64,000 bases of DNA from Sphingorhabdus sp. SMR4y (GTDB lineage: Bacteria > Pseudomonadota > Alphaproteobacteria > Sphingomonadales > Sphingomonadaceae), in the NCBI RefSeq assembly GCF_002218195.1, contig NZ_CP022336.1, positions 930,001-994,000 of the forward strand. Direction: 5' to 3'. Of the stretch, positions 1 to 10,823 are shown piece after piece (positions within the stretch are counted from its first letter, which is position 1; each line of letters opens with the position of its first letter). Made by a program: the position numbers and the translations under genes. The notes under the pieces are model-generated. The model was not told the DNA's origin. It did no database searches and saw only the letters and a list, made by a program, of their open reading frames with translations.

Positions 1-91
1 TGATCGCGATTACTGGATGAGCACCGAAGAAGCCAAGGAATATGGCATTCTCGGCACGGTGATCAACAAGGCCAGCGAAGTTAAGATCTGA
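1..91 (+). CDS. clpP: ATP-dependent Clp protease proteolytic subunit, 3' end only
   Basis: The first 91 bases hold the last 29 codons of a gene that begins before the window; base 1 is the last base of the preceding codon and TGA is at 89-91. The visible peptide contains DRDYWMSTEEAKEYGILGTV, which matches the C-terminal end of ClpP (consensus DRD.FMS..EA..YGLID.V). ClpP is the serine peptidase barrel that degrades unfolded proteins fed to it by ClpX or ClpA in the cytoplasm. The catalytic Ser and His lie outside the window, so activity cannot be judged. Trigger factor follows convergently, a common neighbourhood for clpP-clpX in proteobacteria, although here tig is on the opposite strand. 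Confidence 0.85.
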   Translation, partial: DRDYWMSTEEAKEYGILGTVINKASEVKI

Positions 92-142
92 CGCTGGCAA
101 TAGCCGCAAGTCGCGGACCGAAGCTGACGGTTGTCAGCGCAT

Positions 143-179
143 AAAAAAGCCGGACAGGTCCGCCCTGCCCGGCTTTTTT
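143..179. terminator. Bidirectional intrinsic terminator between clpP and tig
   Basis: An A-run, a GC-rich stem (GCCGG.CAGG pairing with CCTG.CCGGC) and a T-run lie between two converging genes. Both strands carry a hairpin followed by at least six T residues, so it can stop transcription from both sides. Confidence 0.85.
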
Positions 180-199
180 GTGCATTCAGTCTGAATAGA

Positions 200-1747
200 T
201 TATTTCTTGGCCTTGGCAGCGGGCTTTTTAGCGGCTGGCTTCTTGGCAGGAGCCTTGTCGTCAGCGGCTTTCTTGGCTGGCGCTTTCTTGGCAGCAGGTT
301 TCTTGGCCGGTGCCTTTTCAGCGTCGTCCTTGGCCGGAGCCTTCTTGGCTGCCGGTTTTTTCGCCGCAGCCTTCTTGGCCGGTGCTTTCTTCTTGGCTGC
401 CGGCTTGGCTTCCGCTTCATCTTCCGCTTCGATCGCTGCTTCCAGCTCTTCGCGGGTTACTTTGCGGTCGGTAATCTCTGCCTTTTCGAACAGGAAGTCG
501 ACGACCTTGTCTTCGTACATAGGTGCGCGAAGCTGGGCTGCAGCCATCTGGTCCTGCTGGATATACTGGACGAACCGGTCGCGGTCTTCCGGACGATATT
601 GCTGGGCCGCCTGCTGGATCAGCATGCCCATTTCCTGCTGGCTGACTTCGACGCCATTGGCCTGGCCAATTTCCGACAGCAGCAGTCCGAGCCGAACGCG
701 ACGGACAGCAATCTCGCGATATTCGTCCTTCTCGTCTTCCATTTCCTTGCGGGCGGCTTCCGGATCTTCTTCCTGGGCCGCTTCCTGCTCCAGCTGCTGC
801 CAGATCTGGTTGAATTCGGCTTCGACCATGCCCGGCGGCACTTCGAAATCATGATTGGCGGCGAGCTGGTCGAGCAGCTTGCGCTTCATATGGGTACGGG
901 TCAGGCCGTTCAGTTCCTGCTCGATCTGGCCTTTCAGCAATTCGCTGAGCTGGTCGATGCCTTCGAGCCCCATAGACTTGGCCATTTCATCGTCTGCTTT
1001 TGCGACCTTCGGCTTCTGCACCTCGGCAACAACCACGTCGAAGGTGGCGTCTTTGCCCTTCAGGTCCTCGACATTATAATCGTCGGGGAAGGTCACCTTG
1101 ACGAGCACTTCGTCATTGGCTTTCTTGCCGATCAGCTGATCTTCAAAACCCGGGATCAGTCGGCCGGAACCGAGTTCGATCGCCATGCCTTCGCCCTTGC
1201 CGCCTTCAAACGGCACGCCGTCAACCTTGCCTTCAAAGTCGATCAGCAACTGATCGCCTTCTTTCGCCTTGTAGGATTTTGCGGCGGTTTCGAACTGCTT
1301 CTGGCTTTCGGCAAATTTCTGCAGCGCTTCGTCAACGGTCTTCTCGTCCGCTTCGACCTGGAGCCGCTCGAGTTTCAGGCCGTCGACCGATGGGGTCGGA
1401 ACGTCCGGCAGGATTTCCAGATCCAGCTTCACATTGGCGTCCTTGCCAGGCTCATAGCCTTCATCAAGGTCGACATTGGGCTGCATCGCCGGACGGAGCT
1501 TGTTGTCCGTCATGGTTTTTTCGATGCTTTCCTGGATCGAGCTGGTCAGCGCGTCCTGCATCAGGGCATCATTATGCATCTTGCGAACAAGATTTGCGGG
1601 AACCTTGCCCTTGCGGAAGCCGGGCATATTCACCTGAGGTGCCAGTTTCTTGACCTCGGCTTCGACCCGCGACTCGATATCCTTCGCGGTAATCTTGATT
1701 TCATAGGCCCGTTTCAGACCTTCGTTCAGCGTTTCAACAATCTGCAT
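200..1747 (-). CDS. tig: Trigger factor with lysine/alanine/proline-rich C-terminal tail
   Basis: This 515-residue protein is the ribosome-associated chaperone and peptidyl-prolyl isomerase that meets nascent chains at the exit tunnel. The N-terminal ribosome-binding region carries the signature PGFRKGKVP (about residues 43-51). It is followed by the FKBP-like isomerase domain (about 160-245, with DFEGKVDGVPFEGG) and the helical C-terminal chaperone domain. Usual trigger factors end near residue 430-450. Here residues 447-515 form an extra tail of repeated PAKK/AAKK units with a few acidic interruptions, resembling histone H1 or the tails of some bacterial HU proteins. The tail is in frame and continuous with the gene. 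It could bind rRNA or DNA, but that is inference. The start is ATG 1747. A terminator shared with clpP follows. Confidence 0.95.
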   Translation of the reverse strand: MQIVETLNEGLKRAYEIKITAKDIESRVEAEVKKLAPQVNMPGFRKGKVPANLVRKMHNDALMQDALTSSIQESIEKTMTDNKLRPAMQPNVDLDEGYEPGKDANVKLDLEILPDVPTPSVDGLKLERLQVEADEKTVDEALQKFAESQKQFETAAKSYKAKEGDQLLIDFEGKVDGVPFEGGKGEGMAIELGSGRLIPGFEDQLIGKKANDEVLVKVTFPDDYNVEDLKGKDATFDVVVAEVQKPKVAKADDEMAKSMGLEGIDQLSELLKGQIEQELNGLTRTHMKRKLLDQLAANHDFEVPPGMVEAEFNQIWQQLEQEAAQEEDPEAARKEMEDEKDEYREIAVRRVRLGLLLSEIGQANGVEVSQQEMGMLIQQAAQQYRPEDRDRFVQYIQQDQMAAAQLRAPMYEDKVVDFLFEKAEITDRKVTREELEAAIEAEDEAEAKPAAKKKAPAKKAAAKKPAAKKAPAKDDAEKAPAKKPAAKKAPAKKAADDKAPAKKPAAKKPAAKAKK

Positions 1748-1803
1748 GACTATCCTTTGGTGCCTTCATGTTCGGTGTTTTTCGAAAGATATTGCAACTA
1801 ACT

Positions 1804-1888
1804 TGGTGCGGGCGAAGGGACTCGAACCCCCACACCCGAAGATACCAGAACCTAAATCTGGCGCGTCTACCAATTCCGCCACGCCCGC
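1804..1888 (-). tRNA. tRNA-Leu (anticodon UAG)
   Basis: The reverse strand folds as a class II tRNA: acceptor GCGGGCG/CGCCCGC, anticodon stem CCAGA/TCTGG around loop TTTAGGT (anticodon TAG), a short variable arm, and T loop GGTTCGAGTCC. The CCA end is encoded (1804-1806). It lies upstream of tig on the same strand and decodes CUN leucine codons. Confidence 0.95.
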
Positions 1889-1979
1889 CCAGCTAAGTCG
1901 TCAAAGCCCTATCGAAGTACGATTGACCCGCGCGCCTAGCCGAAAGGCGCGTTGAGGGCAAGTGGGGTTTGTGAACGAA

Positions 1980-3467
<1,488 letters not shown>

Positions 3468-3469
3468 TT

Positions 3470-4954
3470 TTACCACCACTGCTCCGGTTTCGCGACAAAT
3501 CCGGCCCGTTCTTCAATTGCCAGACCGGCGTTGAACACGCTCTGTTCGTCCAGCGCCTTGCCGATGATCTGGAGACCGAGGGGCAATCCTTTCCCATCAA
3601 GGCCAGCCGGCACCGACATGGCGGGCAGACCGGCCAGCGAACTGGGCACGGTGAACACGTCGTTGAGATACATGGCCAGCGGATCATCGCTTTTCTCTCC
3701 CAGGCCAAAGGCGGCGCTGGGTGCGGTTGGCGTCAGCAGCAGGTCGCAACTGTTCCAGGCCTTGTCGAAATCCTGCGCAATCAGCGTCCGAACCTTCTGC
3801 GCCTGGGTATAATAAGCGTCATAATAGCCGGCGCTGAGCACATAGGTGCCGATCATGATCCGGCGCTTCACCTCGTCACCGAAACCGGCTTCGCGGGTCG
3901 CGGCATACATGTCCTGCAGCCCTGCCCCGTCCGGCAGATCGCGCAGACCATAACGCACGCCGTCATAGCGCGAGAGATTGGATGAGGCTTCCGCCGGCGC
4001 GATGATATAATAGGCGGGCAACGCATATTTGGTGTGCGGCAGCGAGACATCGACGATGGTCACGCCGGCATCCTTCAGCATCTCGATGCCTTTCTGCCAG
4101 AGCGCATCGATGTCGGCAGGCATATTCTCGACCCGATATTCCTTGGGAATACCGATTTTCTTGCCGGCGAGATTGCTGCTCAGCGCCGCTTCCCAGTCGG
4201 GGACGGGCAGATCGAGCGAGGTCGAGTCCTTGGCATCAAAACCGGCCATGGATTCGAGCATGATCGCGCAATCGCGGACGTCATGGGCCATCGGTCCGGC
4301 CTGATCGAGCGAGCTGGCAAAGGCAATCGTGCCCCAGCGCGAGCAACGGCCGTAGGTTGGCTTGAAACCGGTGATGCCAACGAACGCGGCGGGCTGGCGA
4401 ATCGAGCCGCCGGTGTCGGTGCCGGTGGCGGCCGGTGCGATGCGTCCGGAGACGACCGCCGCGCTGCCACCCGACGAACCGCCCGGGGCGAGATCGGCAT
4501 TGCTGCCATCATTGCGCCGCCAGGGCGAAATCACATTGCCGAAGGCGCTGGTCTCGTTCGAGCTGCCCATGGCAAACTGGTCCATGTTGAGCTTGCCGAG
4601 CATACCCGCGCCCGCCTTGAACAGATTGGACGACACGGTCGATTCATATTGCGGGGTGAAGCCTTCAAGGATGCGGCTGGCAGCGGTGGTTGGCACGCCT
4701 TCGGTGCAGAAAAGATCCTTCATGCCAATCGGCACGCCGGCCATCTTGCCGAGGGTCTCGCCATTTGCCTTGGCTGTGTCGGTGGCTTCTGCAGCCGCCA
4801 GAGCATGGTCCGGCGTTTCGACCAGAAAAGCGTTCAGCGGCTTGGCCGCGCTGACCCGCGCGATGAACGTCTCGGCGACTTCCTTGGCGGTAAAATCGCC
4901 GTCGGCAATGCCGTTGCGGATATCTGCGATACCCATTTCATATATTGCGGTCAT
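3470..4954 (-). CDS. gatA: Aspartyl/glutamyl-tRNA amidotransferase subunit A
   Basis: GatA is the glutaminase subunit of the GatCAB complex and releases ammonia that reaches GatB through a channel. This 494-residue protein has the amidase-signature Ser-cisSer-Lys triad: Lys in [10 protein letters not shown], then the Gly/Ser-rich stretch [13 protein letters not shown] and [11 protein letters not shown] with the nucleophilic serine. Length is normal for the family. The stop is two bases before the ATG of gatB, so the two are probably translationally coupled. Upstream, the gatC gap contains a palindromic repeat (4965-5034). Confidence 0.96.
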   Translation of the reverse strand: MTAIYEMGIADIRNGIADGDFTAKEVAETFIARVSAAKPLNAFLVETPDHALAAAEATDTAKANGETLGKMAGVPIGMKDLFCTEGVPTTAASRILEGFTPQYESTVSSNLFKAGAGMLGKLNMDQFAMGSSNETSAFGNVISPWRRNDGSNADLAPGGSSGGSAAVVSGRIAPAATGTDTGGSIRQPAAFVGITGFKPTYGRCSRWGTIAFASSLDQAGPMAHDVRDCAIMLESMAGFDAKDSTSLDLPVPDWEAALSSNLAGKKIGIPKEYRVENMPADIDALWQKGIEMLKDAGVTIVDVSLPHTKYALPAYYIIAPAEASSNLSRYDGVRYGLRDLPDGAGLQDMYAATREAGFGDEVKRRIMIGTYVLSAGYYDAYYTQAQKVRTLIAQDFDKAWNSCDLLLTPTAPSAAFGLGEKSDDPLAMYLNDVFTVPSSLAGLPAMSVPAGLDGKGLPLGLQIIGKALDEQSVFNAGLAIEERAGFVAKPEQWW

Positions 4955-4964
4955 AGCACTGGCT

Positions 4965-5034
4965 CCGTTCGTGCTGAGCTTGTCGAAGCATGGGTGGTTG
5001 CCGCGGGGCCCTTCGACAGGCTCAGGGCGAACGG
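4965..5034. repeat. REP-like palindromic repeat, family A (intergenic copy)
   Basis: A left arm starting CCGTTCGTGCTGAGCTTGTC and a right arm ending GGCTCAGGGCGAACGG form an imperfect inverted repeat of about 24 bases per arm, between gatC and gatA. The same element occurs at 40153-40218 inside glyS. In a transcript it would form a long hairpin within the gatCAB message. Confidence 0.85.
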
Positions 5035-5054
5035 GGTTTCTTTCCGGACCATCA

Positions 5055-5342
5055 TTATTCGATCACCTTCGGAACAGCAAAAAAGCCATGTTCGGCAACA
5101 GGCGCGTTGGCCAGTATCTTGTCGCGGATATTGCCGTCAGTGACGACATCCTCGCGCAGCCGCAATTTGTTCGGGATCACCGCCGTCATCGGCTCAACCT
5201 TCGAAGTATCCACTTCGCCCAATTGCTCGACCCAGCCCAGTATCTGGTTCAGCTCGGGCACGAAGGCATCCGCTTCGGCTTCGGTAATCGCGATCCTCGA
5301 GAGACTGGCGATCTTTTTGACGGTTTCCTTATCGATTGACAT
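5055..5342 (-). CDS. gatC: Aspartyl/glutamyl-tRNA amidotransferase subunit C
   Basis: GatC is the small clamp that wraps around GatA and stabilises its binding to GatB. The 95-residue protein has the family start ([19 protein letters not shown]), the central [17 protein letters not shown] helix and the V..M.AV stretch where residues contact GatA. Length matches the family (about 95-100). It is the first gene of gatC-gatA-gatB on the minus strand and is divergent from the DUF3089 gene, with about 130 bases between the two starts. Confidence 0.95.
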   Translation of the reverse strand: MSIDKETVKKIASLSRIAITEAEADAFVPELNQILGWVEQLGEVDTSKVEPMTAVIPNKLRLREDVVTDGNIRDKILANAPVAEHGFFAVPKVIE

Positions 5343-5470
5343 GACTCATTCTTTTCAGGTTCATCTTTTTTCGGGTATTTTGGATTTTTATTGTGTACCG
5401 AGCGCCGCTAGCACTGGCGCGGAGCGGCTTCAAGCGGATTGAAGCAGCAATAGATAGGTTGGAGTATCAT

Positions 5471-6595
5471 TTGGCCCGCAAGTTTCTCTATTTTGTCGCA
5501 GGCATGGTCATTCTCGTGCTCGCCGGCGCGTTTGTTTTCCGCCTTTATGGTGACGAACTGATGGAAGTGGCCTTCGTCCCGGACACCGAATTTACCGCGC
5601 AGGAAGTCCTGGAAAACAATGTCTATGCCGATACGGCGATGTGGCTGGCGCGACCCGAACTGGTGGAGGGCAATCCGGCGCTCTGGCTGCCACAAGACTA
5701 TGAAGACAGCGAGCCGGCATTTCCCGAGACAGGGAAAGCCGCCGTTTTCTTCGTCCATCCGACGTCATTCCTGGAAAAAGATCATTGGAACGCGCCGCTG
5801 GATGATGGAGAATCACAGGACCGGGCGCGCATCTTCCTGCGGGGACAGGCCAGCGCCTTCAACGCCATCGGCCAAGTCTGGGCGCCGCGCTATCGCCAGG
5901 CCACATTGGGGGCATTTCTGACCGAAAAGCCGGAAGGCCAGCGGGCACTGGATGCGGCCTATCGGGACGTGCTGGCGGCTTTTGACCACTTTGTCTCGGA
6001 AATTCCCGGCGACCAGCCGATCCTGTTGGCCGGGCACAGCCAGGGCAGCCTGCATCTGACCAATCTCCTCAAGGACCGGGTTGCGGGCACGCCGCTCGCC
6101 AACCGGATTGTCGCCGCCTATGTCGTCGGCTGGCCAGTATCGGTGGATACGGATATTCCGGAAATGGGGCTCGATATCTGCGAGAAGCCTGACCAGACGC
6201 GCTGCATCATGGCCTGGCAAAGCTTTGCCGAGCCCGCCGATTATGACCGGATCACCAAGGTCTATGACATGACCATCGGGTTCAACGGTCAGCCGCGCAA
6301 GAATACAAAATTGCTCTGCAGCAATCCGATCAATGGCGACATCAATTCCTCGGCTTCGGCTTCGGCCAATCTCGGTACGCTGGTTCCCAATGATGATCTC
6401 AGCGAAGCGAAGCTGACCGCCGGATCGGTGCCGGCAAGATGCGACGACCGGGGCTTCCTGCTGATCGGCGATCCCCCGGAAATCGGCCCCTATGCCCTGC
6501 CCGGCAATAATTACCATGTCTACGATTACAGCCTGTTCTGGGCCAATGTGCGCGCCGATGCGCGCCGGAGGACGGCAGCATTTCCGGCACGCTGA
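5471..6595 (+). CDS. DUF3089 family protein, alpha/beta-hydrolase-like, membrane anchored
   Basis: The reading frame is open from a GTG at 5393. I chose TTG 5471 because GGAG (5461-5464) sits six bases before it and because it puts a hydrophobic N-terminal helix ([19 protein letters not shown]) at the start; this would give 374 residues. The rest resembles DUF3089 proteins: [21 protein letters not shown], the nucleophile-elbow-like [16 protein letters not shown] (GHSQG, consistent with a serine hydrolase) and [12 protein letters not shown] near the end. Substrate is unknown. Its 3' end overlaps the predicted start of ruvX by 16 bases. Family assignment is from memory of the motif pattern. Confidence 0.75.
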   Translation: MARKFLYFVAGMVILVLAGAFVFRLYGDELMEVAFVPDTEFTAQEVLENNVYADTAMWLARPELVEGNPALWLPQDYEDSEPAFPETGKAAVFFVHPTSFLEKDHWNAPLDDGESQDRARIFLRGQASAFNAIGQVWAPRYRQATLGAFLTEKPEGQRALDAAYRDVLAAFDHFVSEIPGDQPILLAGHSQGSLHLTNLLKDRVAGTPLANRIVAAYVVGWPVSVDTDIPEMGLDICEKPDQTRCIMAWQSFAEPADYDRITKVYDMTIGFNGQPRKNTKLLCSNPINGDINSSASASANLGTLVPNDDLSEAKLTAGSVPARCDDRGFLLIGDPPEIGPYALPGNNYHVYDYSLFWANVRADARRRTAAFPAR

Positions 6596-7059
6596 TCTCC
6601 GATGATGTCGCGGCCTTTGCCGCTGCGCTGCCCGATGGCGGGCGCCTGCTGGGGCTGGATATCGGCACCAAGACCGTGGGCATGGCTCTGTGCGATTCGC
6701 ACTGGACCTTTGCAACAGCTGCCGAGACGATCGAACGGCGTAAATTTTCCAAGGATCTCGAACGCATCAAGACGGTCATTGCCGAACAGAATATCGTCGG
6801 ACTGGTCGCCGGCCTGCCGCTCAACCTCGACGGTAGCCAGAGCCCGCAGACCCAGGCGGCACGGGCCTTTGCGCATAATCTGAAACCGCTTGGGCTGCCG
6901 ATTCTCCTGTGGGACGAACGCTGGAGCACGCAGGCAGTCACCCGCGACCTGATCGCCTCGGATGTCAGCCGGAAGAAACGGGCCAAGGTCGTCGACAAAA
7001 TGGCCGCCGCCTATATTTTGCAGGGGGCCATCGACAGGCTTGCCGCGCTGCCCCGATGA
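6580..7059 (+). CDS. ruvX: RuvX/YqgF-type Holliday junction resolvase, probable ATT start
   Basis: The protein belongs to the RNase H-like YqgF/RuvX family involved in resolving recombination junctions and 16S rRNA maturation. The catalytic strand [18 protein letters not shown] is in frame from the upstream side. The first conventional start codon (GTG 6676) lies inside this strand and would delete the catalytic Asp. No ATG, GTG or TTG exists between the in-frame stop at 6508-6510 and 6676. ATT 6580 is preceded by GGAGGA (6567-6572) at seven bases, so I take it as the start, giving 159 residues, the usual family length. CTG 6592 is an alternative. Other motifs are [26 protein letters not shown] (acidic residue) and a [11 protein letters not shown] end. 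Confidence 0.85.
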   Translation: MSGTLISDDVAAFAAALPDGGRLLGLDIGTKTVGMALCDSHWTFATAAETIERRKFSKDLERIKTVIAEQNIVGLVAGLPLNLDGSQSPQTQAARAFAHNLKPLGLPILLWDERWSTQAVTRDLIASDVSRKKRAKVVDKMAAAYILQGAIDRLAALPR

Positions 7060-7078
7060 CTCTATAGAACCCGCTTTA

Positions 7079-8071
7079 ATGACATCGCACAAAACCGCAT
7101 CGTCGCAGACCTTTCCAGCCGGATCGGATGCTTTTCCACATCGCCATCTATTGGGTATCGCCGGGCTGCAGCCCTGGGAGATATTATTCCTGATGGAAGA
7201 GGCCAAGCAGTGGGTCGATCTGAACCGGAAATCAAGCAAACATGCGGACAGGCTGGACGGCCTGACCGTGATCAACGCCTTTTTCGAAAACAGCACCCGA
7301 ACATTGCTCTCCTTTGAAATCGCCGGAAAGCGGATGGGCGCGGATGTGGTCAACATGCACGCGGCGCAATCCAGCATCAAGAAAGGCGAGACGCTGATCG
7401 ACACGGCAGTCACGCTGAACGCAATGAAGGCCGATGCGATCGTCATCCGCCACGGCAGTTCCGGCGCGGTGCAGCTGATCGCCGACAAGGTCGACTGTCC
7501 GGTGCTCAACGCCGGTGACGGGCGGCACGAGCATCCGACCCAGGCGTTGCTCGACGCGCTGACCATCCAGCGCCGGCGGGGCGAGATCAGCGGACTGACC
7601 GTGACCATTTGCGGCGATGTCATGCACAGCCGGGTGGCGCGGTCCAATATCTATTGCCTGACCACATTGGGCGCCAGGGTCCGGGTCTGCGCGCCGCCGT
7701 CCCTGCTCCCCGCCGCGCTCGACCGGTTCAATGTCGAGGTTTTTACCGATTTTGACGAAGCGCTGAAGGGCAGCGATGTGGTGATGATGCTGCGGCTACA
7801 GAACGAACGGATGAACGGCGACTTCATCCCCAGCCCGCGCGAATATCACTATCTTTACGGCCTGACGCGCGAGCGGCTGAAACTGGCCAATACGGACGCG
7901 TTGATCATGCACCCCGGCCCGATGAACCGCGGCGTCGAGATTGACAGCGACGTCGCCGACGATCTTGAAAATTCCGCGATCACCGAGCAGGTCGAAATGG
8001 GCGTGGCCGTGCGCATGGCTTGCCTGGATATATTGACCCGCAAATCCCGCGGCGTGGAGGGCTGGTCATGA
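7079..8071 (+). CDS. pyrB: Aspartate carbamoyltransferase catalytic subunit
   Basis: PyrB joins carbamoyl phosphate and aspartate in the first committed step of pyrimidine synthesis. The 330-residue protein has the carbamoyl-phosphate motif FFENSTRT, the HPTQ motif ([12 protein letters not shown]), [15 protein letters not shown] and the aspartate-loop region [11 protein letters not shown] start at ATG 7079 although the frame is open further upstream into ruvX; family members begin about 20-30 residues before HLLGI. The stop overlaps the ATG of the next gene (ATGA at 8068-8071), which suggests coupled translation and a PyrB-PyrC' complex. Confidence 0.95.
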   Translation: MTSHKTASSQTFPAGSDAFPHRHLLGIAGLQPWEILFLMEEAKQWVDLNRKSSKHADRLDGLTVINAFFENSTRTLLSFEIAGKRMGADVVNMHAAQSSIKKGETLIDTAVTLNAMKADAIVIRHGSSGAVQLIADKVDCPVLNAGDGRHEHPTQALLDALTIQRRRGEISGLTVTICGDVMHSRVARSNIYCLTTLGARVRVCAPPSLLPAALDRFNVEVFTDFDEALKGSDVVMMLRLQNERMNGDFIPSPREYHYLYGLTRERLKLANTDALIMHPGPMNRGVEIDSDVADDLENSAITEQVEMGVAVRMACLDILTRKSRGVEGWS

Positions 8072-9288
8072 AAAAGAATTTCACCAATGCCCGTCTGGTG
8101 CTGCCGGATGAACAGCAACCGGTTGAAGGCAGCCTGCTCGTCGAAGGGGACCGCATCACCGCAATAAATATTGGTGCTGACGATCAACCAGACGGAGCAA
8201 TCGACTGCCAGGACAAACTTCTCGCGCCGGGGATCGTCGATCTCGGCGTTTTTGCGATCGACAAGCCGGCGTTCCGCTTTGGCGGAATAACCCGGGCGGC
8301 GCTGATGCCGGACCAGGCCCCGGTCCTCGATCTGCCGGCGATGATCAAGCATAATGCCGTCGACGGGAAACCGGATCTCTGGTCGCATCCGATCGCCGCA
8401 GCGACCAAGGGGCTCAAAGGGCAGCAGCTCGCCGAAATCGGCCTGATGCAGCGTTCCGGTGCCAAGGCGGTGGCCACGGGCCGGCAATGGATCGCCGATA
8501 GCGGTATCATGCTGCGGCTGCTGCAATATTGCAAATCGCTGAACCTGCCGCTGATCGTGCACAGCGAGGATGCCGGGCTGACCGGCGACGCGGTCGCGAC
8601 CAACGGCGAGACCGCCACACGTCTGGGGCTGGCCAGCGCCACAGCGGCGGCCGAATCGCTCTCGATTGCGCGGGATATCGCGCTGGTTCGCGAAACCGGT
8701 GCCCATGTGCATTTTCGTCAGGTGACCACGACGGCCGGCCTGGACCTGATCCGGGCAGCCAAATCGGAAAACCTGCCGGTGACTTGCGGGATCACCCCTG
8801 CCCATCTGCTATTGTCCGATATCGCGATCAGCGATTTCCGGACCTTTGCCCGGCTGAGCCCGCCACTGCGGGATGAGGCAAACCGCCTGGCTTGCATCGA
8901 GGCCGTCAGAGACGGCACCATTGATGTGATTTCGTCCGGACATGATCCCCGTGGCCCCGAGGACAAGCGCCTGCCCTTTGCCGAAGCCGCACCGGGCATG
9001 GCGGGAGCGGAAACCTTGCTGGCCTTGGCCTTCACACTGGTTCGTGATGGTATAATCCCGATCGGACGCCTGTTTGAACTGCTATCTACCAACCCGGCGA
9101 AAATCCTCGGGGTGGACGCAGGCTTGCTGAAAGCGGGTCATGAAGCGGATTTCATCCTGATCGATGAGGATGCGCCATGGCAGGTCGACACGCGGAAAAT
9201 GGCGGCCGCCGCTGGCAATACGCCGTTTGACGGCTTGCCGGTCCAGGGCCGGGTAACGGCCATATATAAAGGCGGCAGAGCTTATTAG
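8068..9288 (+). CDS. Dihydroorotase-like protein without the HxH zinc motif (PyrC' type)
   Basis: The 406-residue protein has the overall layout of a class I dihydroorotase or amidohydrolase: composite start (VEGDRITAI), [30 protein letters not shown] and [13 protein letters not shown]. The zinc-binding DxHVHxR segment that should follow APGIVD is replaced by LGVFAID (about residues 59-65), so two metal ligands are missing. In Pseudomonas and relatives an inactive paralogue called PyrC' is encoded next to pyrB and is needed to assemble aspartate carbamoyltransferase. The coupling to pyrB here fits that role. A structural rather than catalytic function is my inference; a catalytic PyrC should be elsewhere in the genome. 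Confidence 0.85.
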   Translation: MKKNFTNARLVLPDEQQPVEGSLLVEGDRITAINIGADDQPDGAIDCQDKLLAPGIVDLGVFAIDKPAFRFGGITRAALMPDQAPVLDLPAMIKHNAVDGKPDLWSHPIAAATKGLKGQQLAEIGLMQRSGAKAVATGRQWIADSGIMLRLLQYCKSLNLPLIVHSEDAGLTGDAVATNGETATRLGLASATAAAESLSIARDIALVRETGAHVHFRQVTTTAGLDLIRAAKSENLPVTCGITPAHLLLSDIAISDFRTFARLSPPLRDEANRLACIEAVRDGTIDVISSGHDPRGPEDKRLPFAEAAPGMAGAETLLALAFTLVRDGIIPIGRLFELLSTNPAKILGVDAGLLKAGHEADFILIDEDAPWQVDTRKMAAAAGNTPFDGLPVQGRVTAIYKGGRAY

Positions 9289-9318
9289 CTCGCCGCCCTT
9301 ATCACATGACTAAATGAT

Positions 9319-10764
9319 TTAGCGCGAAGCGAGTTTCTTCGGAGCCTGGCTGGCCATGCGCGTTGGCGCGACCTTGTTGACGCTTTTGGCCTGGCGGACG
9401 ATGCAGTTGCCGCCCTTCGCCTTGATACCGGCACACATGGCTTCAGCCGTTTGCGCATTGCCAAAGCCGACCGCTGCCAACCGGTAAAGTGTCCTGCCCT
9501 TCACGTTAACCCGCGAACTGGCATGTTGAAAAGACTTCAGATCGCTGTTTCTGGCGGACAATATGCCCCAGGCGCGCTTGGCACTTGCGGGCGACGAAAA
9601 AGCACCGAGCTGAACAAGATGCGTTCCGGAGGTCGTAACCACGGTTTGCGACACTGGCTGGTAGGAGGTCTTCTGCAGGAGAGGTTTGGCAGCCGGACTG
9701 TTCTGGACAGCGGCGGTTTTTACCGAAGCCGGCTCGTCGCGCTCAACGGCGAAGCTGGCGGGGGCCGCAGCAACGCGCGGCTTGGACGATGTTCTGGCGA
9801 CAGGCTCGGGGGCAGCTGTCTTTGCCGCAGCGTTGCTGGCCGGCAACGCGACCGAAGCCACTTCGACATTATTTTCCTTGGCGAGGAAGTCCGTATCCGA
9901 TCCGGCTTTTGGTGCGGGCCCGATAGCCGGGAGCGGCGTGTTCCGGTCGAAGCTGGCAACTTCACGTCCATAATCCTGCTGGGGAGATGCCGCGACATCG
10001 GCCGGCACAACATTCGGGCGGAGCGCCAGTCGGGTTGGCTGGCCCGGATCATTCGCGACCGGGGTCACCTTGAGCACGGTGGCGATGCGTGTCTGATAAG
10101 CGCCGGGACGGGCCATCTGGGCCCATTCCATAACGCGTTGATTGACCGCTGCCGGCGCAACGTCCTGCACCGCCATCAGCTTGGCTTCTTTCCAGCGACC
10201 ATCCAGGGCGTAGGCCAGTCCCAGATTCTGGCGAGTGCGGCCTGTGACATTGGATCCACGGATCGCCTGCTCGAGAACCTCGATGGCTGTCTTGCTGTCA
10301 CCGGCCAATGCCAGTGCCAGGCCATAGTCAGACGCAGGAATATATTGACGGTTGTTGACGATGAGGGTTTTGGCCTTCTCCGCTTTGCCCTGCCCCAATT
10401 GTGCGAGGCTGAGGCTCAGAATCGTCCGTGCGTCGGACTTGCCGAGTTCCATGGCGTCCTGAAAACTGCGTTCCGCTGATGCCATACGACCGGCAGACAG
10501 ATAGGCCTGGCCCAGAAGAGCCCGTGTTTCCGGATCGTTGCCGACACCGGCGACGGAACGCTCGGCATAGGCAATCGCAGCATCGAGATCACCTTTCGCC
10601 AGAGCCTTCTCGGCCTTCTTGGCATATTTGGCGCCGTCCTTGACGGTCGCCGGCTTGCTGGACATGGATGCGACCGAGCCGCCGCCAACAGGACCGCAGC
10701 CTGTCAACATAGTGGCGAACACCATGGAGGAAGCAGCCATTCTCAAAATTACATCGCGTTTCAT
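9319..10764 (-). CDS. TPR lipoprotein with C-terminal SPOR domain
   Basis: The 481-residue protein begins with a lipoprotein signal whose lipobox is MLTGC (Cys23), so it should be exported and lipid anchored. Residues about 45-200 form tetratricopeptide-like repeats (LAKGDLDAAIAYAERSV, YLSAGRMASAERSFQDAM). A Pro/Ala-rich linker follows. Residues about 380-462 form a SPOR domain (THLVQLGAFSSPASAKRAW and YRLAAVGFGNAQTAEAMC), the fold that binds denuded peptidoglycan at division sites. It lies downstream of a RHH-like gene and a ParA-like gene on the same strand, probably one operon. The exact process served is unknown. SPOR and TPR assignments are firm from the pattern. Confidence 0.85.
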   Translation of the reverse strand: MKRDVILRMAASSMVFATMLTGCGPVGGGSVASMSSKPATVKDGAKYAKKAEKALAKGDLDAAIAYAERSVAGVGNDPETRALLGQAYLSAGRMASAERSFQDAMELGKSDARTILSLSLAQLGQGKAEKAKTLIVNNRQYIPASDYGLALALAGDSKTAIEVLEQAIRGSNVTGRTRQNLGLAYALDGRWKEAKLMAVQDVAPAAVNQRVMEWAQMARPGAYQTRIATVLKVTPVANDPGQPTRLALRPNVVPADVAASPQQDYGREVASFDRNTPLPAIGPAPKAGSDTDFLAKENNVEVASVALPASNAAAKTAAPEPVARTSSKPRVAAAPASFAVERDEPASVKTAAVQNSPAAKPLLQKTSYQPVSQTVVTTSGTHLVQLGAFSSPASAKRAWGILSARNSDLKSFQHASSRVNVKGRTLYRLAAVGFGNAQTAEAMCAGIKAKGGNCIVRQAKSVNKVAPTRMASQAPKKLASR

Positions 10765-10823
10765 TTTTATGCCCTCGCAATAAAAGTCAGTCGTTTCCGT
10801 TCAATATTCTCTTCAAGCCTGTT

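Noticed and set aside
131-1801. A 556-codon open frame on the plus strand
   Set aside because: It is antisense to trigger factor, has no homology-like motif, and its low-complexity start comes from the Lys/Ala codons of the tig tail.
5641-5690. Peptide [10 protein letters not shown] in the DUF3089 gene, similar to repeat-encoded peptides
   Set aside because: Only part of a repeat arm is resembled, no second arm follows, and the segment fits the conserved WxARP...NPALW pattern that I recall for the family.
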